In this document: piece by piece, positions 54,300 to 64,000 of the stretch
How positions within the stretch are numbered: the first letter of the stretch is position 1
Layout: each line of letters starts with the position of its first letter
NCBI RefSeq assembly: GCF_030411995.1
Contig: NZ_JASNRC010000006.1
Coordinates: forward strand, 248,001 to 312,000
DNA from: Massilia sp. YIM B02769
GTDB taxonomy: Bacteria > Pseudomonadota > Gammaproteobacteria > Burkholderiales > Burkholderiaceae_D
Length of the DNA: 64,000 nucleotides
Reading direction: 5' to 3'
The notes under the pieces: generated by a model
Seen by the model: the letters and a program-made list of their open reading frames with translations, nothing else
Told to the model about the DNA's origin: nothing
The model's database searches: none
Translations under genes and position numbers: made by a program

Positions 54300-54581
54300 T
54301 CAGACATGATCCTTTGCGACTTCGACGGTGGTGAACTCGAAGCCGCCGACGCGGGCCGCCACCACGTTATACACCCATGCACCGACCAGCGTGAACACGA
54401 ATCCCATCAGGGTGTAGAGCACTGGCATCAGGATCAGCATCGCAACCGAGACGCCGGCGCCCTGCCCCATCAGTGCCGGGATGATCATCAGCAGCGTGAA
54501 CGGAATCGAAAGGACCAGATACAGTGCCGCCATCACCTTGGCGTTTTGCAGGATGGAGACGCTGACGACTTGCTTTTTCAT
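54300..54581 (-). CDS. Two-helix membrane protein, copy 1
   Basis: 93 residues from ATG 54581. Two hydrophobic segments (about 15-37 and 45-71) and a conserved end VYNVVAARVGGFEFTTVEV. It is clearly paralogous to the protein at 56132-56407: both start MKKQ, both have xxLxQNAKxxAALY, and both end YNVVAARVGGFEFTT. The architecture resembles small DUF3566-like membrane proteins, but I cannot name the family with confidence. Start chosen by identity with the paralogue. Transcribed away from the lipoprotein gene. Confidence 0.75.
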   Translation of the reverse strand: MKKQVVSVSILQNAKVMAALYLVLSIPFTLLMIIPALMGQGAGVSVAMLILMPVLYTLMGFVFTLVGAWVYNVVAARVGGFEFTTVEVAKDHV

Positions 54582-54798
54582 GGGATGCCCTGTCCGTACG
54601 AGGTTGAGTTGCATTAATGTAACGTACACGCCGGCAAATGGACAAGACAATCAATGTCTGTGCTTTGTCTTCGACGCTTGATGACAAAATCTGTTCCCGG
54701 GACAGACACAGCCGGGAATTTGCCGCGCGGATCAAAGTCGAACAGCTGACATCCCTGCAAGCCACGGCGCCGGCATCCGGCGACAAAGCGAGAACAAG
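54582..54798. promoter_or_regulatory. Structured divergent promoter region of the cassette
   Basis: 217 bases between copy 1 of the membrane protein and the lipoprotein gene. It contains the interrupted palindrome TCTGTTCCCGGGACAGA (54690-54706) and a TTCCCGG (54694-54700) / CCGGGAA (54712-54718) inverted pair. These are candidate operator sites; no known regulator motif is matched. Confidence 0.35.
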
Positions 54799-55749
54799 AT
54801 GAACAGCTTCAGCCGCTTGCCATCCGTCTCCGTATTCGCGTGTACGCTGCTGGCGCTGGCGGGCTGCCAGACCCTGCGCGGAGGCGGCGCGCCCGAACCG
54901 TCGTTCGACCTCGAGACCGACCTGCGTGCGCTGGATGAGGAATTCCGCACGACCACCAGCATCAAGGACTACTACGCCATCAGCGATGCCGACCAGAAGG
55001 TGGCTGCACGCAACCGCTTCGTCATGGGCCGCATCGTCCAGATCGACCTGCGCTACATCGACTTCATCCGCAGCATGACCAACGACCGCCAGCAGCTCGA
55101 TGCGGCAACCGACCTGGCCACCTTCACGATCAATGTCGCCGGTACTTTGGCAGGCGGCGTGCGCTCGGGGAAAAACCTGGCGGCCGCGGCGGCTGTCATC
55201 GGCGGCACCAAGGAAACGATCGTCAAGGATTTCTACTACGAAAAAAGCATGGATGCCCTGGTGGGCACGATGAATGCCCAGCGCAAGGAAGTGCTGGTGT
55301 CGATCCTGGCCGGCTTGAAGGCGGGCTCGATTGAACAATATCCCTTCGAGCTGGCCCTGACCCAGCTGCACGAGTACTACATGGCCGGCACCCTCAACGG
55401 GGCGCTGCGCTTCATCAACACGACATCGGCGGAGAAGGAAAAGGCAAGCGAAGCGCGGATACAGGATCTGGCGATCCTGCCGCTGTCGAGTGAAACCATT
55501 GTCCAGTCCGCGCAAGCCATTACCGATGCCATTGGCCAGATGGACGAGGCCGACGCGAATGCCCTGGCGAAGCCGTTGGGCGCCGCACCGCTGGCAGGCG
55601 CCGGTATCGAAGAAAAGCGTGACGCCCTGCTGGGCAGGCTGCGTGCGATCGTTCGCGACGGCAGCAAGCCGCTTCCCGTCCGCGAAGCCGAACTGGCAGC
55701 TATCCTGGAGGCCATCAAGCGGCAGGTGGCGAACAAGAATCTACCGTAG
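54799..55749 (+). CDS. Predicted lipoprotein of unknown function
   Basis: 316 residues. The signal peptide ends in a lipobox LALAGC with lipidated Cys23. The mature part is mostly helical with Ala-rich segments: RNRFVMGRIVQIDLRYIDFIRSMTNDRQQLDAATDLATFTINVAGTLAGGVRSGKNLAAAAAVIGGTKETIVKDFYYEK, where the Gly/Ala-rich stretch (about 114-138) could insert into or lie on a membrane. I do not recognise the family. It is followed 12 bases later by the small gene at 55762, so the two are probably co-expressed. Confidence 0.8.
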   Translation: MNSFSRLPSVSVFACTLLALAGCQTLRGGGAPEPSFDLETDLRALDEEFRTTTSIKDYYAISDADQKVAARNRFVMGRIVQIDLRYIDFIRSMTNDRQQLDAATDLATFTINVAGTLAGGVRSGKNLAAAAAVIGGTKETIVKDFYYEKSMDALVGTMNAQRKEVLVSILAGLKAGSIEQYPFELALTQLHEYYMAGTLNGALRFINTTSAEKEKASEARIQDLAILPLSSETIVQSAQAITDAIGQMDEADANALAKPLGAAPLAGAGIEEKRDALLGRLRAIVRDGSKPLPVREAELAAILEAIKRQVANKNLP

Positions 55750-55761
55750 CGGGAGATGGAC

Positions 55762-56052
55762 ATGCGAACATTCGACGTCGGGATTCCGTGCGAGCGCAGT
55801 CTCGAACAGATTGAAACGACTATCGCCACCGAGGAAGCGATGCGGGCGCGCTTCCTTGGCAACCGGGTACACAGACAAGGACGGGAGGCAACGAATGTCG
55901 CCACCTTCGAGGAGCGCAGCTTCGGTCCACGCCTGCCGCGCCTGAAACTCACTGTGAAAGCAGCCGCGCTCGGCGATCCGAAACCGGAATGGGAAGGCGA
56001 GATGTGCGTTGAGAACAATGTCGTTCACGTACGGGCGTTCCGCGGAAAATAG
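55762..56052 (+). CDS. Small hypothetical protein co-encoded with the lipoprotein
   Basis: 96 residues from ATG 55762. This start is preferred over the ATG at 55756 because GGGAG (55751-55755) is six bases before the second ATG and touches the first. The protein is soluble (MRTFDVGIPCERSLEQIETTIATEEAMRARFLGNRVHRQG ... LKLTVKAAALGDPKPEWEGEMCVENNVVHVRAFRGK) with a beta-rich C terminus. No signal peptide or known motif. It probably works with the lipoprotein or with the flanking membrane proteins, on context only. Confidence 0.68.
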   Translation: MRTFDVGIPCERSLEQIETTIATEEAMRARFLGNRVHRQGREATNVATFEERSFGPRLPRLKLTVKAAALGDPKPEWEGEMCVENNVVHVRAFRGK

Positions 56053-56131
56053 CGCGGGCGCCGGCCACCCGAGATACACAGCAGGCGGCAACCGCATGGA
56101 TTCGGCCGCCGCCACGGCGGTCGGAGCGGTG

Positions 56132-56407
56132 CTACCCTGCCTTGACTTCGGCGGTCGTGAATTCGAAGCCGCCGACGCGCGCTGCTACCACGTTGTACAA
56201 CCAGCCACCGATCAAGGTGCCGAGAGCAGCCACGCCCGCATACACGACCGGCGTTGCCACCAGCACCACCAGGGCCTGGCCGGCTTGCCCCGATATGGCA
56301 AGAATGGCGGCAAGCACCAGCACGATCGGCAACGAGATCACCACGTAGAGCGCAGCTGCCATCTTGGCATTCTGGCCCAGCGAAACAGACGTGATTTGCT
56401 TCTTCAT
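56132..56407 (-). CDS. Two-helix membrane protein, copy 2
   Basis: 91 residues, two hydrophobic segments (about 16-40 and 44-70). It shares MKKQ, QNAKxxAALY and LYNVVAARVGGFEFTT with copy 1 at 54300-54581. The loops and first helix have diverged strongly, so the duplication is not recent. Position: the far end of the accD-trpA cassette, on the same strand as copy 1. Confidence 0.75.
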   Translation of the reverse strand: MKKQITSVSLGQNAKMAAALYVVISLPIVLVLAAILAISGQAGQALVVLVATPVVYAGVAALGTLIGGWLYNVVAARVGGFEFTTAEVKAG

Positions 56408-56559
56408 CGGACAACTCCAAATGTTGAGGTAGGGAAACTAAACCTTACCTCAACCGGCATGCCGATCCATGCAAACAGCGCGTGAGGGCGCTTGAGGGAC
56501 CACAAAAGACGCGCTCAGGATACGCGTGCAGGAGCAGCGCGTCCTGCGCCCGGCCCCTA

Positions 56560-57357
56560 TTAACTGTCGAGCGCTGTGCGGATGCCGCCGACGAAATCGC
56601 GCACCGCCGCCACGGCCTTCTCGGCGCCGGCATTTTCGATCTCCTGGATGATGCGGCTACCGATCACCACCGCGTCGGCCACCGAGGCAACCGCTTTCGC
56701 GGTCGCGCCGTCGCGGATGCCGAAGCCGACGCCGATCGGCAGGCTCACGTGTTCGCGGATTGCAGCCACGCGGCGCGCCACGTCCTCGGTGTCGATGCTG
56801 CCGGCGCCGGTGACGCCTTTCAGCGAGACGTAATAGCTGAAGCCGCTACCGTAGCGCGCCACCTGCTGCACGCGCTCCGTGGTCGAGGTCGGCGCCAGCA
56901 GGAAGATCAGGTCGAGGCCGGCCGCGCGCATGGCGTCGGCAAAGGCTTCGCACTCTTCCGGCGGGTAGTCGACGACGATGGCGCCGTCGGCGCCGGCTTC
57001 GTTCGCGCAGCGGATGAATTCGTCCGGGCCGATGCGCTCGATCGGGTTGGCGTAGCCCATCAGGACCACGGGCGTACTCGTGTTCGTCTTGCGGAATTCG
57101 CGCACGAAGTGGAAGACGTCGCGCAGGCCGATGCCGAATGTCAGGGCGCGCTCGCAGGCGCGCTGGATGACCGGGCCTTCGGCCATCGGGTCGGAGAAAG
57201 GAACGCCGAGTTCGAGGACGTCGGCGCCGCCTTCCACGAGGGCGTGCATCAGCGGCACGGTGAGGTCGGGGCCGGGGTCGCCGGCGGTGATGAAGGTGAC
57301 GAGGCCGGTTTTATTCTGTTCGCGCAGGGCGGCGAAGGTGTGTTCGATGCGGGACAT
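56560..57357 (-). CDS. trpA: Tryptophan synthase alpha subunit
   Basis: 265 residues. [39 protein letters not shown] (catalytic Glu and Asp), [14 protein letters not shown] and [17 protein letters not shown] are diagnostic. It cleaves indole-3-glycerol phosphate and channels indole to TrpB. It lies 94 bases after trpB; the gap contains a palindromic repeat unit. Confidence 0.98.
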   Translation of the reverse strand: MSRIEHTFAALREQNKTGLVTFITAGDPGPDLTVPLMHALVEGGADVLELGVPFSDPMAEGPVIQRACERALTFGIGLRDVFHFVREFRKTNTSTPVVLMGYANPIERIGPDEFIRCANEAGADGAIVVDYPPEECEAFADAMRAAGLDLIFLLAPTSTTERVQQVARYGSGFSYYVSLKGVTGAGSIDTEDVARRVAAIREHVSLPIGVGFGIRDGATAKAVASVADAVVIGSRIIQEIENAGAEKAVAAVRDFVGGIRTALDS

Positions 57358-57397
57358 GGTATGGATTTCCGTTTTGGATGATCGATGTTCGGGCAGA

Positions 57398-57426
57398 CGT
57401 AGGGTGGACGGCTATGCAGTCCACGC
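57398..57426. repeat. Single palindromic repeat unit inside the trp operon
   Basis: CGTAGG, then GTGGAC (57404-57409) and GTCCAC (57419-57424) with a nine-base loop, then GCG. Flanks match the family exactly, while the arms are shorter than in the paired units. It lies between trpB (ends 57452) and trpA (starts 57357). Confidence 0.75.
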
Positions 57427-57451
57427 GTTCAACGCACGTATGCGTCGGAAT

Positions 57452-58735
<1,284 letters not shown>

Positions 58736-59435
58736 GATGGTGTTCGCTTTCGATGGTGGCATCGGCTGCCCGCACCGCGGCGACAAAGGCCGCGATCTTG
58801 CGGGCGTCCTTGATCCCCTTCGCTTCCTCGACACCACTGCTGATGTCGACGGCGTAGGGGCGTACGCGGACCGTTGCGTCAGTCGCGTTTTGCACGCTCA
58901 AGCCACCACTCAAAACGACCCGAGGCGCGAGCTCTTTTGGAATAAGAGACCAATCGAAGACCTTTCCTGCGCCGCCATACACATCCACGTGGGCATCCAG
59001 CAAAAGGCCGGAAAACCAGGGACTGGCAGCGCGGTATGCGAGTTCGCATTCTAGCAGTTCGGCGTGCGCCGTGTCCGGCTTGACGCGGAAGGCCCGCACG
59101 AATGGCCGTTTCACCACAGCCGCGATCCGCGCGCATTCGTCAATCGACTCGTCGCCGTGGAACTGCAGCAGCGCCACCGGCGCGGCATCGACCACCGCCC
59201 TCACCTCGTCCGGCGTCGCATTCACGAACAAGGCGGTCGCGCTGACATACGGCGGCACCAGCCGGCCCAGTTCGGCGAAGCGTTCGGGCGTGAGGTAGCG
59301 CGGGCTCTTCGGGTAGAACACGAAGCCGAGGGCGTCGGCGCCGGCATCGACCGCCGCGCGCAAATCCTGCTCGCGGGTGATGCCGCAGATCTTGATACGG
59401 GTGCGTTGCTGGTTCATGCGTTGATGGACGATGGA

Positions 59436-60236
59436 TTACAGCCAGGGCAGAGGCGAGACCGCCTCCTGCGGCAGTCCCCACTTCGGATCGTAATCGATTT
59501 TGGCGAAGTACAGGCCGTCCGGCATGAAGGTGGGCGCGGCGGCGTCGCGGTTGCGCGCGGCCAGCACCTCGGCCATCCAGCCCGGTTCGTTGCGGCCGGT
59601 GCCCACATAGATCAGGGCGCCGACGATGTTGCGCACCATGTGGTGCAAAAAGGCGCTGGCGCGCACGGTGAACACGATGATGTCGCCGCGGCGCTCGATG
59701 CCGATGTGCTGCATGTCCTTCACCGGCGTATTCGCCTGGCAGCCCGAGGCACGGAACGAGGAAAAATCGTGCAGGCCGATCAGGTGTTGCGCCGCTTCGC
59801 GCATGCGCTCGACGTCCATCGGGCGGAACACCCAGCCGGCGCGCCCGGCCAGCAGCGCCGATGGATTGGCGTTGTTGTACAGGACATAGTGGTAGGTGCG
59901 GGCACGGGCCGAAAAGCGCGCGTGGAATTCCTGGCCTTCGGCATCGGGCGGCACTTCGTGGGCCCAGCGCACCGTGACCGAATCGGGCAGGAAGGTATTC
60001 GTGCCGCGCACCCAGCTCTGCATCGAGCGATCGAGCTCGGTGTCGAAGTGGACCACCTGCTCGACCGCGTGCACGCCGGCGTCGGTGCGGCCGGCGCAAG
60101 TGGTGTGCAATTTGGTGGTCGCGAACTTCTCGAGGGCGATCTCGAGGGCGTCCTGGACGGTGTCACGGCTCGGCTGTTTCTGGTATCCATTCCAGCCGGT
60201 GCCGACGTACTGGAGTCCTAGTGCGATGCGCCTCAC
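59436..60236 (-). CDS. truA: tRNA pseudouridine(38-40) synthase
   Basis: 266 residues from a GTG at 60236, which overlaps the fimV stop (GTGA). The catalytic D52 is in TCAGRTDAGVHA. FSARARTYHYVLYN, FLHHMVRNIVGAL and FMPDGLYFAKIDYD are conserved. It modifies U38-U40 in the anticodon stem of many tRNAs. It lies 18 bases before trpF. Confidence 0.97.
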   Translation of the reverse strand: MRRIALGLQYVGTGWNGYQKQPSRDTVQDALEIALEKFATTKLHTTCAGRTDAGVHAVEQVVHFDTELDRSMQSWVRGTNTFLPDSVTVRWAHEVPPDAEGQEFHARFSARARTYHYVLYNNANPSALLAGRAGWVFRPMDVERMREAAQHLIGLHDFSSFRASGCQANTPVKDMQHIGIERRGDIIVFTVRASAFLHHMVRNIVGALIYVGTGRNEPGWMAEVLAARNRDAAAPTFMPDGLYFAKIDYDPKWGLPQEAVSPLPWL

Positions 60237-63200
60237 GCCAACTGTGCACGCATGGCGCCGGCGCGGGTGGCCTGTTCGCTGCTGCCGCCCTTGATGACTT
60301 CGTCGAGCAGCTCGCGCGCCCCTTCCTTGTCGCCGATCTCCTGGTAGGCGATGGCGAGGTCCAGCTTGGTTTCCATTTCCATCTGGGCCGGGGTCAGCTC
60401 GACCGGGGCGCCCTCGCCTTCCGCTACGGACGGGGTGGCTTGCGCGCTGGCGTCGAGCTCATTGGCCGGCAGGTCGAGGTCGAAGCTGTCCATGTCGAAG
60501 CGCGGCACCGGGGTGCCCGGGTTCGGGATCGGCGGCACGGCGTCCAGCGCGAACGGGTCGTCCTGCGGTGCGGCCGGGGCGGCCGGCTGGCCGAAGTCCA
60601 TGGTGTCGAGGTCGAACAGCGGGTCTTTCGCCGGCGTTTCGGCCAGCGGCTCGGCGGCCGGGGCGAAGTCGAGGTCCAGGTCGTTCGAGAAGTCGAGATC
60701 CGCGCCCGGCGCGGCCGGGGTCGCAGGCGTGACCGGCGTGTCGTCGGCCAGGCTGAAGTCCATGGCGTCGAGGTCGAACAGCGGGTCCTTGAGGCTTGCC
60801 TCGGCCGGGGTCTGCGGCACTTCCGGCAGCGGCGGCAGTTCGAATTCCTTGGCCAGTTCGGCCATGTCGATGTCGGTGTTCGGGCCGTTCTTCGACAGGT
60901 CGAGCACGAAGCCGTCATCGTCGTCCTGCGGCATCAGGGAAGCCGGCTGCTGCTGCGGCTGGGCGGTGGCCGGCGCGTCGAAGTCCATGTCGAAGGACAG
61001 GTCGTCGAGATTGCTGTCGGCGTTGCTGCCTGCAGGGTTGGCGGCCGAATTGGCTGGAGGTTCCAGCGGCGCGAACGGCTCCATGTCGAACTGCAGGTCC
61101 GGCACGGCGGTAGGCACGGCGGTGGCGTCGTTGCGCTCGAACGAGGACGGCTCGGTGGCCGGGACCGGCTCGAAGCTCAGGCCGCCCAGGTCGAAGTCGA
61201 GCAGGTTGTCGTCGGCTTTCGCGTCGGCCTGCGGCGCGGCGGTGTCCTCGCCTGCCAGCGGCAGCGCGGTGGCGTCCTTTTCCAGGCTCAGGGCGCCGAG
61301 GTCGAAGCTGGAATCAAGCGGCGCGCCGGTGACGGCGTCGGTGGTCGAGACCGGCTCGATGATCTCGGTGTTGTCGCCGCGGCTGCGGAAGGCATTCTCC
61401 AACTGTTGCGACAGCAGGGTTTGCGGATTGTTGTCGTCGGCGGCCATGGCGGCAGCGGCCGCGCCGGCGCCAACGGCGCCAGCGGCCACTGCGCCCGCAC
61501 CGATGCCGGTGCCCGCCGCGGCGGCATACATCGGGTTGGCCGGGTCGAGGGCGTGGCCCATGCTGGCGGCCTGCGCCCATTCGTCGCCCTTGCCGCCGGT
61601 GAGGCTGTACAGCTCGGTGGCCTGGGTCTCGAAGGCGCGCACGTCCTTGCGCGCGGCGTAGATTTCCAGCAGCTTCAGGCGCACAGGATGGCGCAGCGGG
61701 TCGTTGCGCAGCGCTTCCTTGAGGATGTCCTCGGCCTGGGTGTCGAAGTTATAGGCCAGATACAGCTCGGCTTCGGCCAGCGGGTCGACCTCGTTGGTGT
61801 CGAGCTGGCTGGCCGACGGTGCGAAGCTGGAATTGAACACGCTGTCGTTGGTGTCGACGCTCTGGCCGCCGGTCTCGGCGTACAGCGATTGCGACGACGC
61901 CGGCTGGGCGGCGGCGCCGAGGATGCTCGGTTCGGCCGCGGCGGCCCCGGCTTTCGGCGCCGGCTTCTTCTTGCGGCGCTGGGCCAGGCCGAGCGCGGCC
62001 AGGGCCAGCACGGCCACGCCCGCGCCGATGTAGGTGATGTTGTCCATCAGCGTGTCGAACAGCGACTTTTCCGGCGGCGCGGCCGGCTTGGCGGCTTTCG
62101 GCTTGATCTTCGGGGCCGGCTGGACGGGCGCCGCGGCCCCCTCGTTGGCCGGCGCGATCGGCTGGATGCCGTTGGCGGCGCGCTCGGTTGCCGCCGCGCC
62201 GGCGCCGTTCTTCACGGTGATCAGGTCTTCGAGCTGGTTGACGTTCTTTTCCAGCTCCTGCACGCGCTGCTGGGCGTCGGCCAGTTCCTTCTCTTTGGCG
62301 ATGGTGTCTTCGGCCGAGGTGGAGGTGGAGTTGACGCCCCCGGCCGCACCGGACGCCGGTGCCGGCGTGGCCTTGGACAGGCGCAGCTGGTCCTGCGATT
62401 CGTTGGCGGCGGTCGGGCGTTCCTCGACCTTGGCGGTGATGCGGCCGGTGGCGCTCTGCCCTGGCGCGGCTTCGCGCGCCGGGGTGCTGGTGGCCACCTG
62501 GCCGGCCAGCTTGGCGCGGTAGGCGTCGAAGTCGGCCGCGTGGGCGACCACGGTGCCGCGCGCTTCCTCGGCGTCGCCGCCGCGCAGGGCGTCGCCATCG
62601 GGCATGCTCAGGATCTGGCCCGACTTCAGGCGGTTCATGTTGTTGCCGATGAAGGCGTCCGGGTTCGCGCGGTAGAGCGCGACCAGCATCATGTCGAGCG
62701 AGACGTCGTTCGGCTTCATGCGCACGGCGATGTCGCTCAGGGTGTCGCCCCTGCGCACGCGGTAGCGCGAGGCGGCGTTCGGCGCGCGCGGGCCGGCTTC
62801 CTCGGCGGCGGCGCCTTCATTGGCACGAGCGTCGGCACGGGCGCTGCGTTGCGGACGGCTGGCCGGGGCTGGCCGGGCCGGGGCGTCTTCCGCCGTGGCG
62901 GCAGGCGCGGCGGCGCGCGGGCGCTGTGCGGCGGGCGCGGCGGCGACCTGCGCCGGCTGCGGCGCGCGCAGTTCGGCCGGGTCGAGCAGGAAGGTGTATT
63001 CGCGCACCAGACGGCCATTGTCCCAGGCCAGTTCCAGCAGCAGGTCGACGAAGGGCTCGTTCAGCGGCTGCGTCGAGCTGATGCGCACGAACTGGCGGCC
63101 ATTGCGCTGTTCGACATTGAAGCGCAGCGACAGCAGGGCCGGGTTGAATTCGATGTTCGCCGCGCGGTAGGCTTCCTGCGACGCCAGCTTGGCGACCAGG

Positions 63201-63394
63201 CCATTCGCTTCCTCGTTCGAGACCGCGGTCAGTTCGATCTCGGCGCGCAGCGGCTGGCCGAGGGCCGACAGCACGGTCAGCTTGCCCAGTCCCGCTGCCG
63301 ACGCCGCCGAAGACAGAAGCACTGCACTGGCAACCGCGGCCGTGAGTGTTTTCAACGCGGACGACATGATCTGAGGGCGGCGGTTCAATGGCAT
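60233..63394 (-). CDS. fimV: FimV/HubP-family polar peptidoglycan-binding protein
   Basis: 1053 residues. A signal peptide (ending SSAASA-A) leads into the FimV N-terminal domain (LGKLTVLSALGQPLRAEIELTAV), then a LysM domain (YRVRRGDTLSDIAVRMKPNDVSLDMMLVALYRANPDAF), a coiled coil (ADAQQRVQELEKNVNQLEDLI), one membrane helix (ITYIGAGVAVLALAALGLA), TPR-like repeats, an acidic low-complexity region with repeated PLFDLDxMDF, and the C-terminal FimV domain (LDLAIAYQEIGDKEGARELLDEVIKGG). It marks the cell pole and supports type IV pili and twitching. No good ribosome binding site; ATG 63367 is an alternative start that puts the signal peptide first. Confidence 0.95.
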   Translation of the reverse strand: MPLNRRPQIMSSALKTLTAAVASAVLLSSAASAAGLGKLTVLSALGQPLRAEIELTAVSNEEANGLVAKLASQEAYRAANIEFNPALLSLRFNVEQRNGRQFVRISSTQPLNEPFVDLLLELAWDNGRLVREYTFLLDPAELRAPQPAQVAAAPAAQRPRAAAPAATAEDAPARPAPASRPQRSARADARANEGAAAEEAGPRAPNAASRYRVRRGDTLSDIAVRMKPNDVSLDMMLVALYRANPDAFIGNNMNRLKSGQILSMPDGDALRGGDAEEARGTVVAHAADFDAYRAKLAGQVATSTPAREAAPGQSATGRITAKVEERPTAANESQDQLRLSKATPAPASGAAGGVNSTSTSAEDTIAKEKELADAQQRVQELEKNVNQLEDLITVKNGAGAAATERAANGIQPIAPANEGAAAPVQPAPKIKPKAAKPAAPPEKSLFDTLMDNITYIGAGVAVLALAALGLAQRRKKKPAPKAGAAAAEPSILGAAAQPASSQSLYAETGGQSVDTNDSVFNSSFAPSASQLDTNEVDPLAEAELYLAYNFDTQAEDILKEALRNDPLRHPVRLKLLEIYAARKDVRAFETQATELYSLTGGKGDEWAQAASMGHALDPANPMYAAAAGTGIGAGAVAAGAVGAGAAAAAMAADDNNPQTLLSQQLENAFRSRGDNTEIIEPVSTTDAVTGAPLDSSFDLGALSLEKDATALPLAGEDTAAPQADAKADDNLLDFDLGGLSFEPVPATEPSSFERNDATAVPTAVPDLQFDMEPFAPLEPPANSAANPAGSNADSNLDDLSFDMDFDAPATAQPQQQPASLMPQDDDDGFVLDLSKNGPNTDIDMAELAKEFELPPLPEVPQTPAEASLKDPLFDLDAMDFSLADDTPVTPATPAAPGADLDFSNDLDLDFAPAAEPLAETPAKDPLFDLDTMDFGQPAAPAAPQDDPFALDAVPPIPNPGTPVPRFDMDSFDLDLPANELDASAQATPSVAEGEGAPVELTPAQMEMETKLDLAIAYQEIGDKEGARELLDEVIKGGSSEQATRAGAMRAQLA

Positions 63395-63722
63395 AGTTGG
63401 GAGAGGAGTTGGTTAGCTGGGGAAAGGACGGTTTCCCGGAAGTCTCAACATATCATCATGCACTAGAGCATGCAAGCGCTACGGGGCGTAGAGGGGTGTT
63501 TCTGTGGGGTGAAACGGTGTTTGGTAACGATTCGATATCGTTCCAAGGGGCAATAAATTAGTGCGGGGATAACAGGTGTGATTGCGGAGATAACGTAGGG
63601 TGGGTACTTGTACCCACCTTGTCGTTCGGCCTCGTGCCAGCGAGCGCAAGGCTGGTGGGTACGCGTACCCACCCTACGTGGCAATGAAGCGGTGCGCCGC
63701 GATGCACGCGGCGCCGTTCGGC
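63395..63722. other. 328-bp intergenic region between asd and fimV
   Basis: It holds the third pair of palindromic repeats (63594-63678), then sequence leading to the fimV start. The fimV promoter is expected here. No other feature recognised. Confidence 0.6.
63594..63678. repeat. Head-to-head pair of palindromic repeat units (arm type GTGGGTAC)
   Basis: First unit: CGTAGG, arms GTGGGTAC (63600-63607) and GTACCCAC (63610-63617). Second unit, reversed: arms at 63655-63662 and 63665-63672, ending CCTACG. Only 37 bases separate the units, less than in the other two pairs. It lies between asd and fimV. Confidence 0.88.
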
Positions 63723-64000
63723 TTACTTCTCGAGCACGATCCGCAGCATGCGGCGCAGCGGCTCGGCGGCGCCCCACAGCAGCTGGTCGCCGACCGTGAA
63801 GGCCGACAGGTAGCTCGGTCCCATCGACATCTTGCGCAGGCGGCCCACCGGAATCGTCAGGCTGCCGGTCACGGCAGCCGGCGACAGATCAATCACCGAG
63901 GCTTCGCGCGTGTTCGGCACCACCTTCACCCACTCGTTGTGCGAGGCGATGATGTCGTTGATCTCGTCCAGCGGCACGTCCTTTGTCAGCTTGATGGTCA
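63723..64000 (-). CDS. asd: Aspartate-semialdehyde dehydrogenase, C-terminal part (runs off the window)
   Basis: The last 91 codons are present; the start lies beyond 64000. [66 protein letters not shown] matches the C terminus of the Gram-negative Asd, with the [34 protein letters not shown] block diagnostic. It reduces aspartyl phosphate to the semialdehyde used by hom and lysine synthesis. Conserved neighbour of fimV. Confidence 0.95.
   Translation of the reverse strand, partial: TIKLTKDVPLDEINDIIASHNEWVKVVPNTREASVIDLSPAAVTGSLTIPVGRLRKMSMGPSYLSAFTVGDQLLWGAAEPLRRMLRIVLEK

Noticed and set aside
60430..61300. Near-repeats such as gtcgaggtcgaacagcgggtc within fimV, considered as CRISPR-like or mobile repeats
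   Set aside because: They encode repeated acidic PLFDLDxMDF modules in frame; spacing and variation fit protein-level repeats, not a CRISPR array.

Overview
The window looks like chromosomal DNA of a high-GC betaproteobacterium of the order Burkholderiales. A member of the Oxalobacteraceae (Massilia, Duganella or Janthinobacterium type) fits best. Reasons are gene order (sdhCDA - GntR regulator - mdh; rpsF-priB-rpsR-rplI-dnaB; asd-fimV-truA-trpF-trpB-trpA-accD-folC-dedD-cvpA-purF-metZ), strong G/C third-position bias, a PEP-CTERM protein, a DUF2863 protein and two TonB-dependent receptors. This placement is inference from gene content; no 16S or marker search was possible.

Layout. 1-7.9 kb is a TCA-cycle block: the end of the succinate dehydrogenase operon, a GntR/UTRA regulator beside a perfect 16-bp palindrome, malate dehydrogenase, a CitE-like lyase translationally coupled to an MliC-like exported protein, and aconitase. 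8-21.3 kb is mixed: a PEP-CTERM protein, an S33-like hydrolase, a GNAT enzyme, a TonB receptor of unknown ligand, a Fur-box-controlled siderophore receptor with its PKHD hydroxylase, a DUF2863 protein, and a three-gene operon (M14 carboxypeptidase, CYTH phosphatase, class C serine hydrolase). 21.4-23.7 kb holds low-complexity and stress-type proteins. 23.9-27.8 kb is a glycan cluster (GT2, GT-B, heptose-bisphosphate-type phosphatase, GT9) that begins with the frameshifted relic of an ABC exporter. 27.8-35 kb is accessory: SGNH hydrolase, MFS/AraC pair, tRNA-Pro(GGG), an AT-richer orphan, and an LplT-PlsC fusion.

35-50 kb is mostly core: homoserine dehydrogenase and aminotransferase, peroxiredoxin, PhoH/PIN protein, Pit phosphate transporter with its DUF47 partner, DnaB, the rpsF operon, LexA with its SOS box, a Sel1 protein, MetZ and PurF. 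50-64 kb continues the conserved purF-to-asd supercluster on the minus strand. A four-gene accessory cassette (two paralogous two-helix membrane proteins flanking a lipoprotein and a small partner) sits between accD and trpA.

The most unusual non-coding signals are (i) a family of short intergenic palindromes (eight units: three head-to-head pairs and two singles) whose flanks are conserved while the hairpin arms change in a compensated way, (ii) a 206-bp near-palindrome at 13.34-13.55 kb, (iii) the ABC-exporter relic fused in frame to a glycosyltransferase gene, and (iv) the accD-trpA cassette. No CRISPR array, prophage, IS transposase or rRNA was seen.
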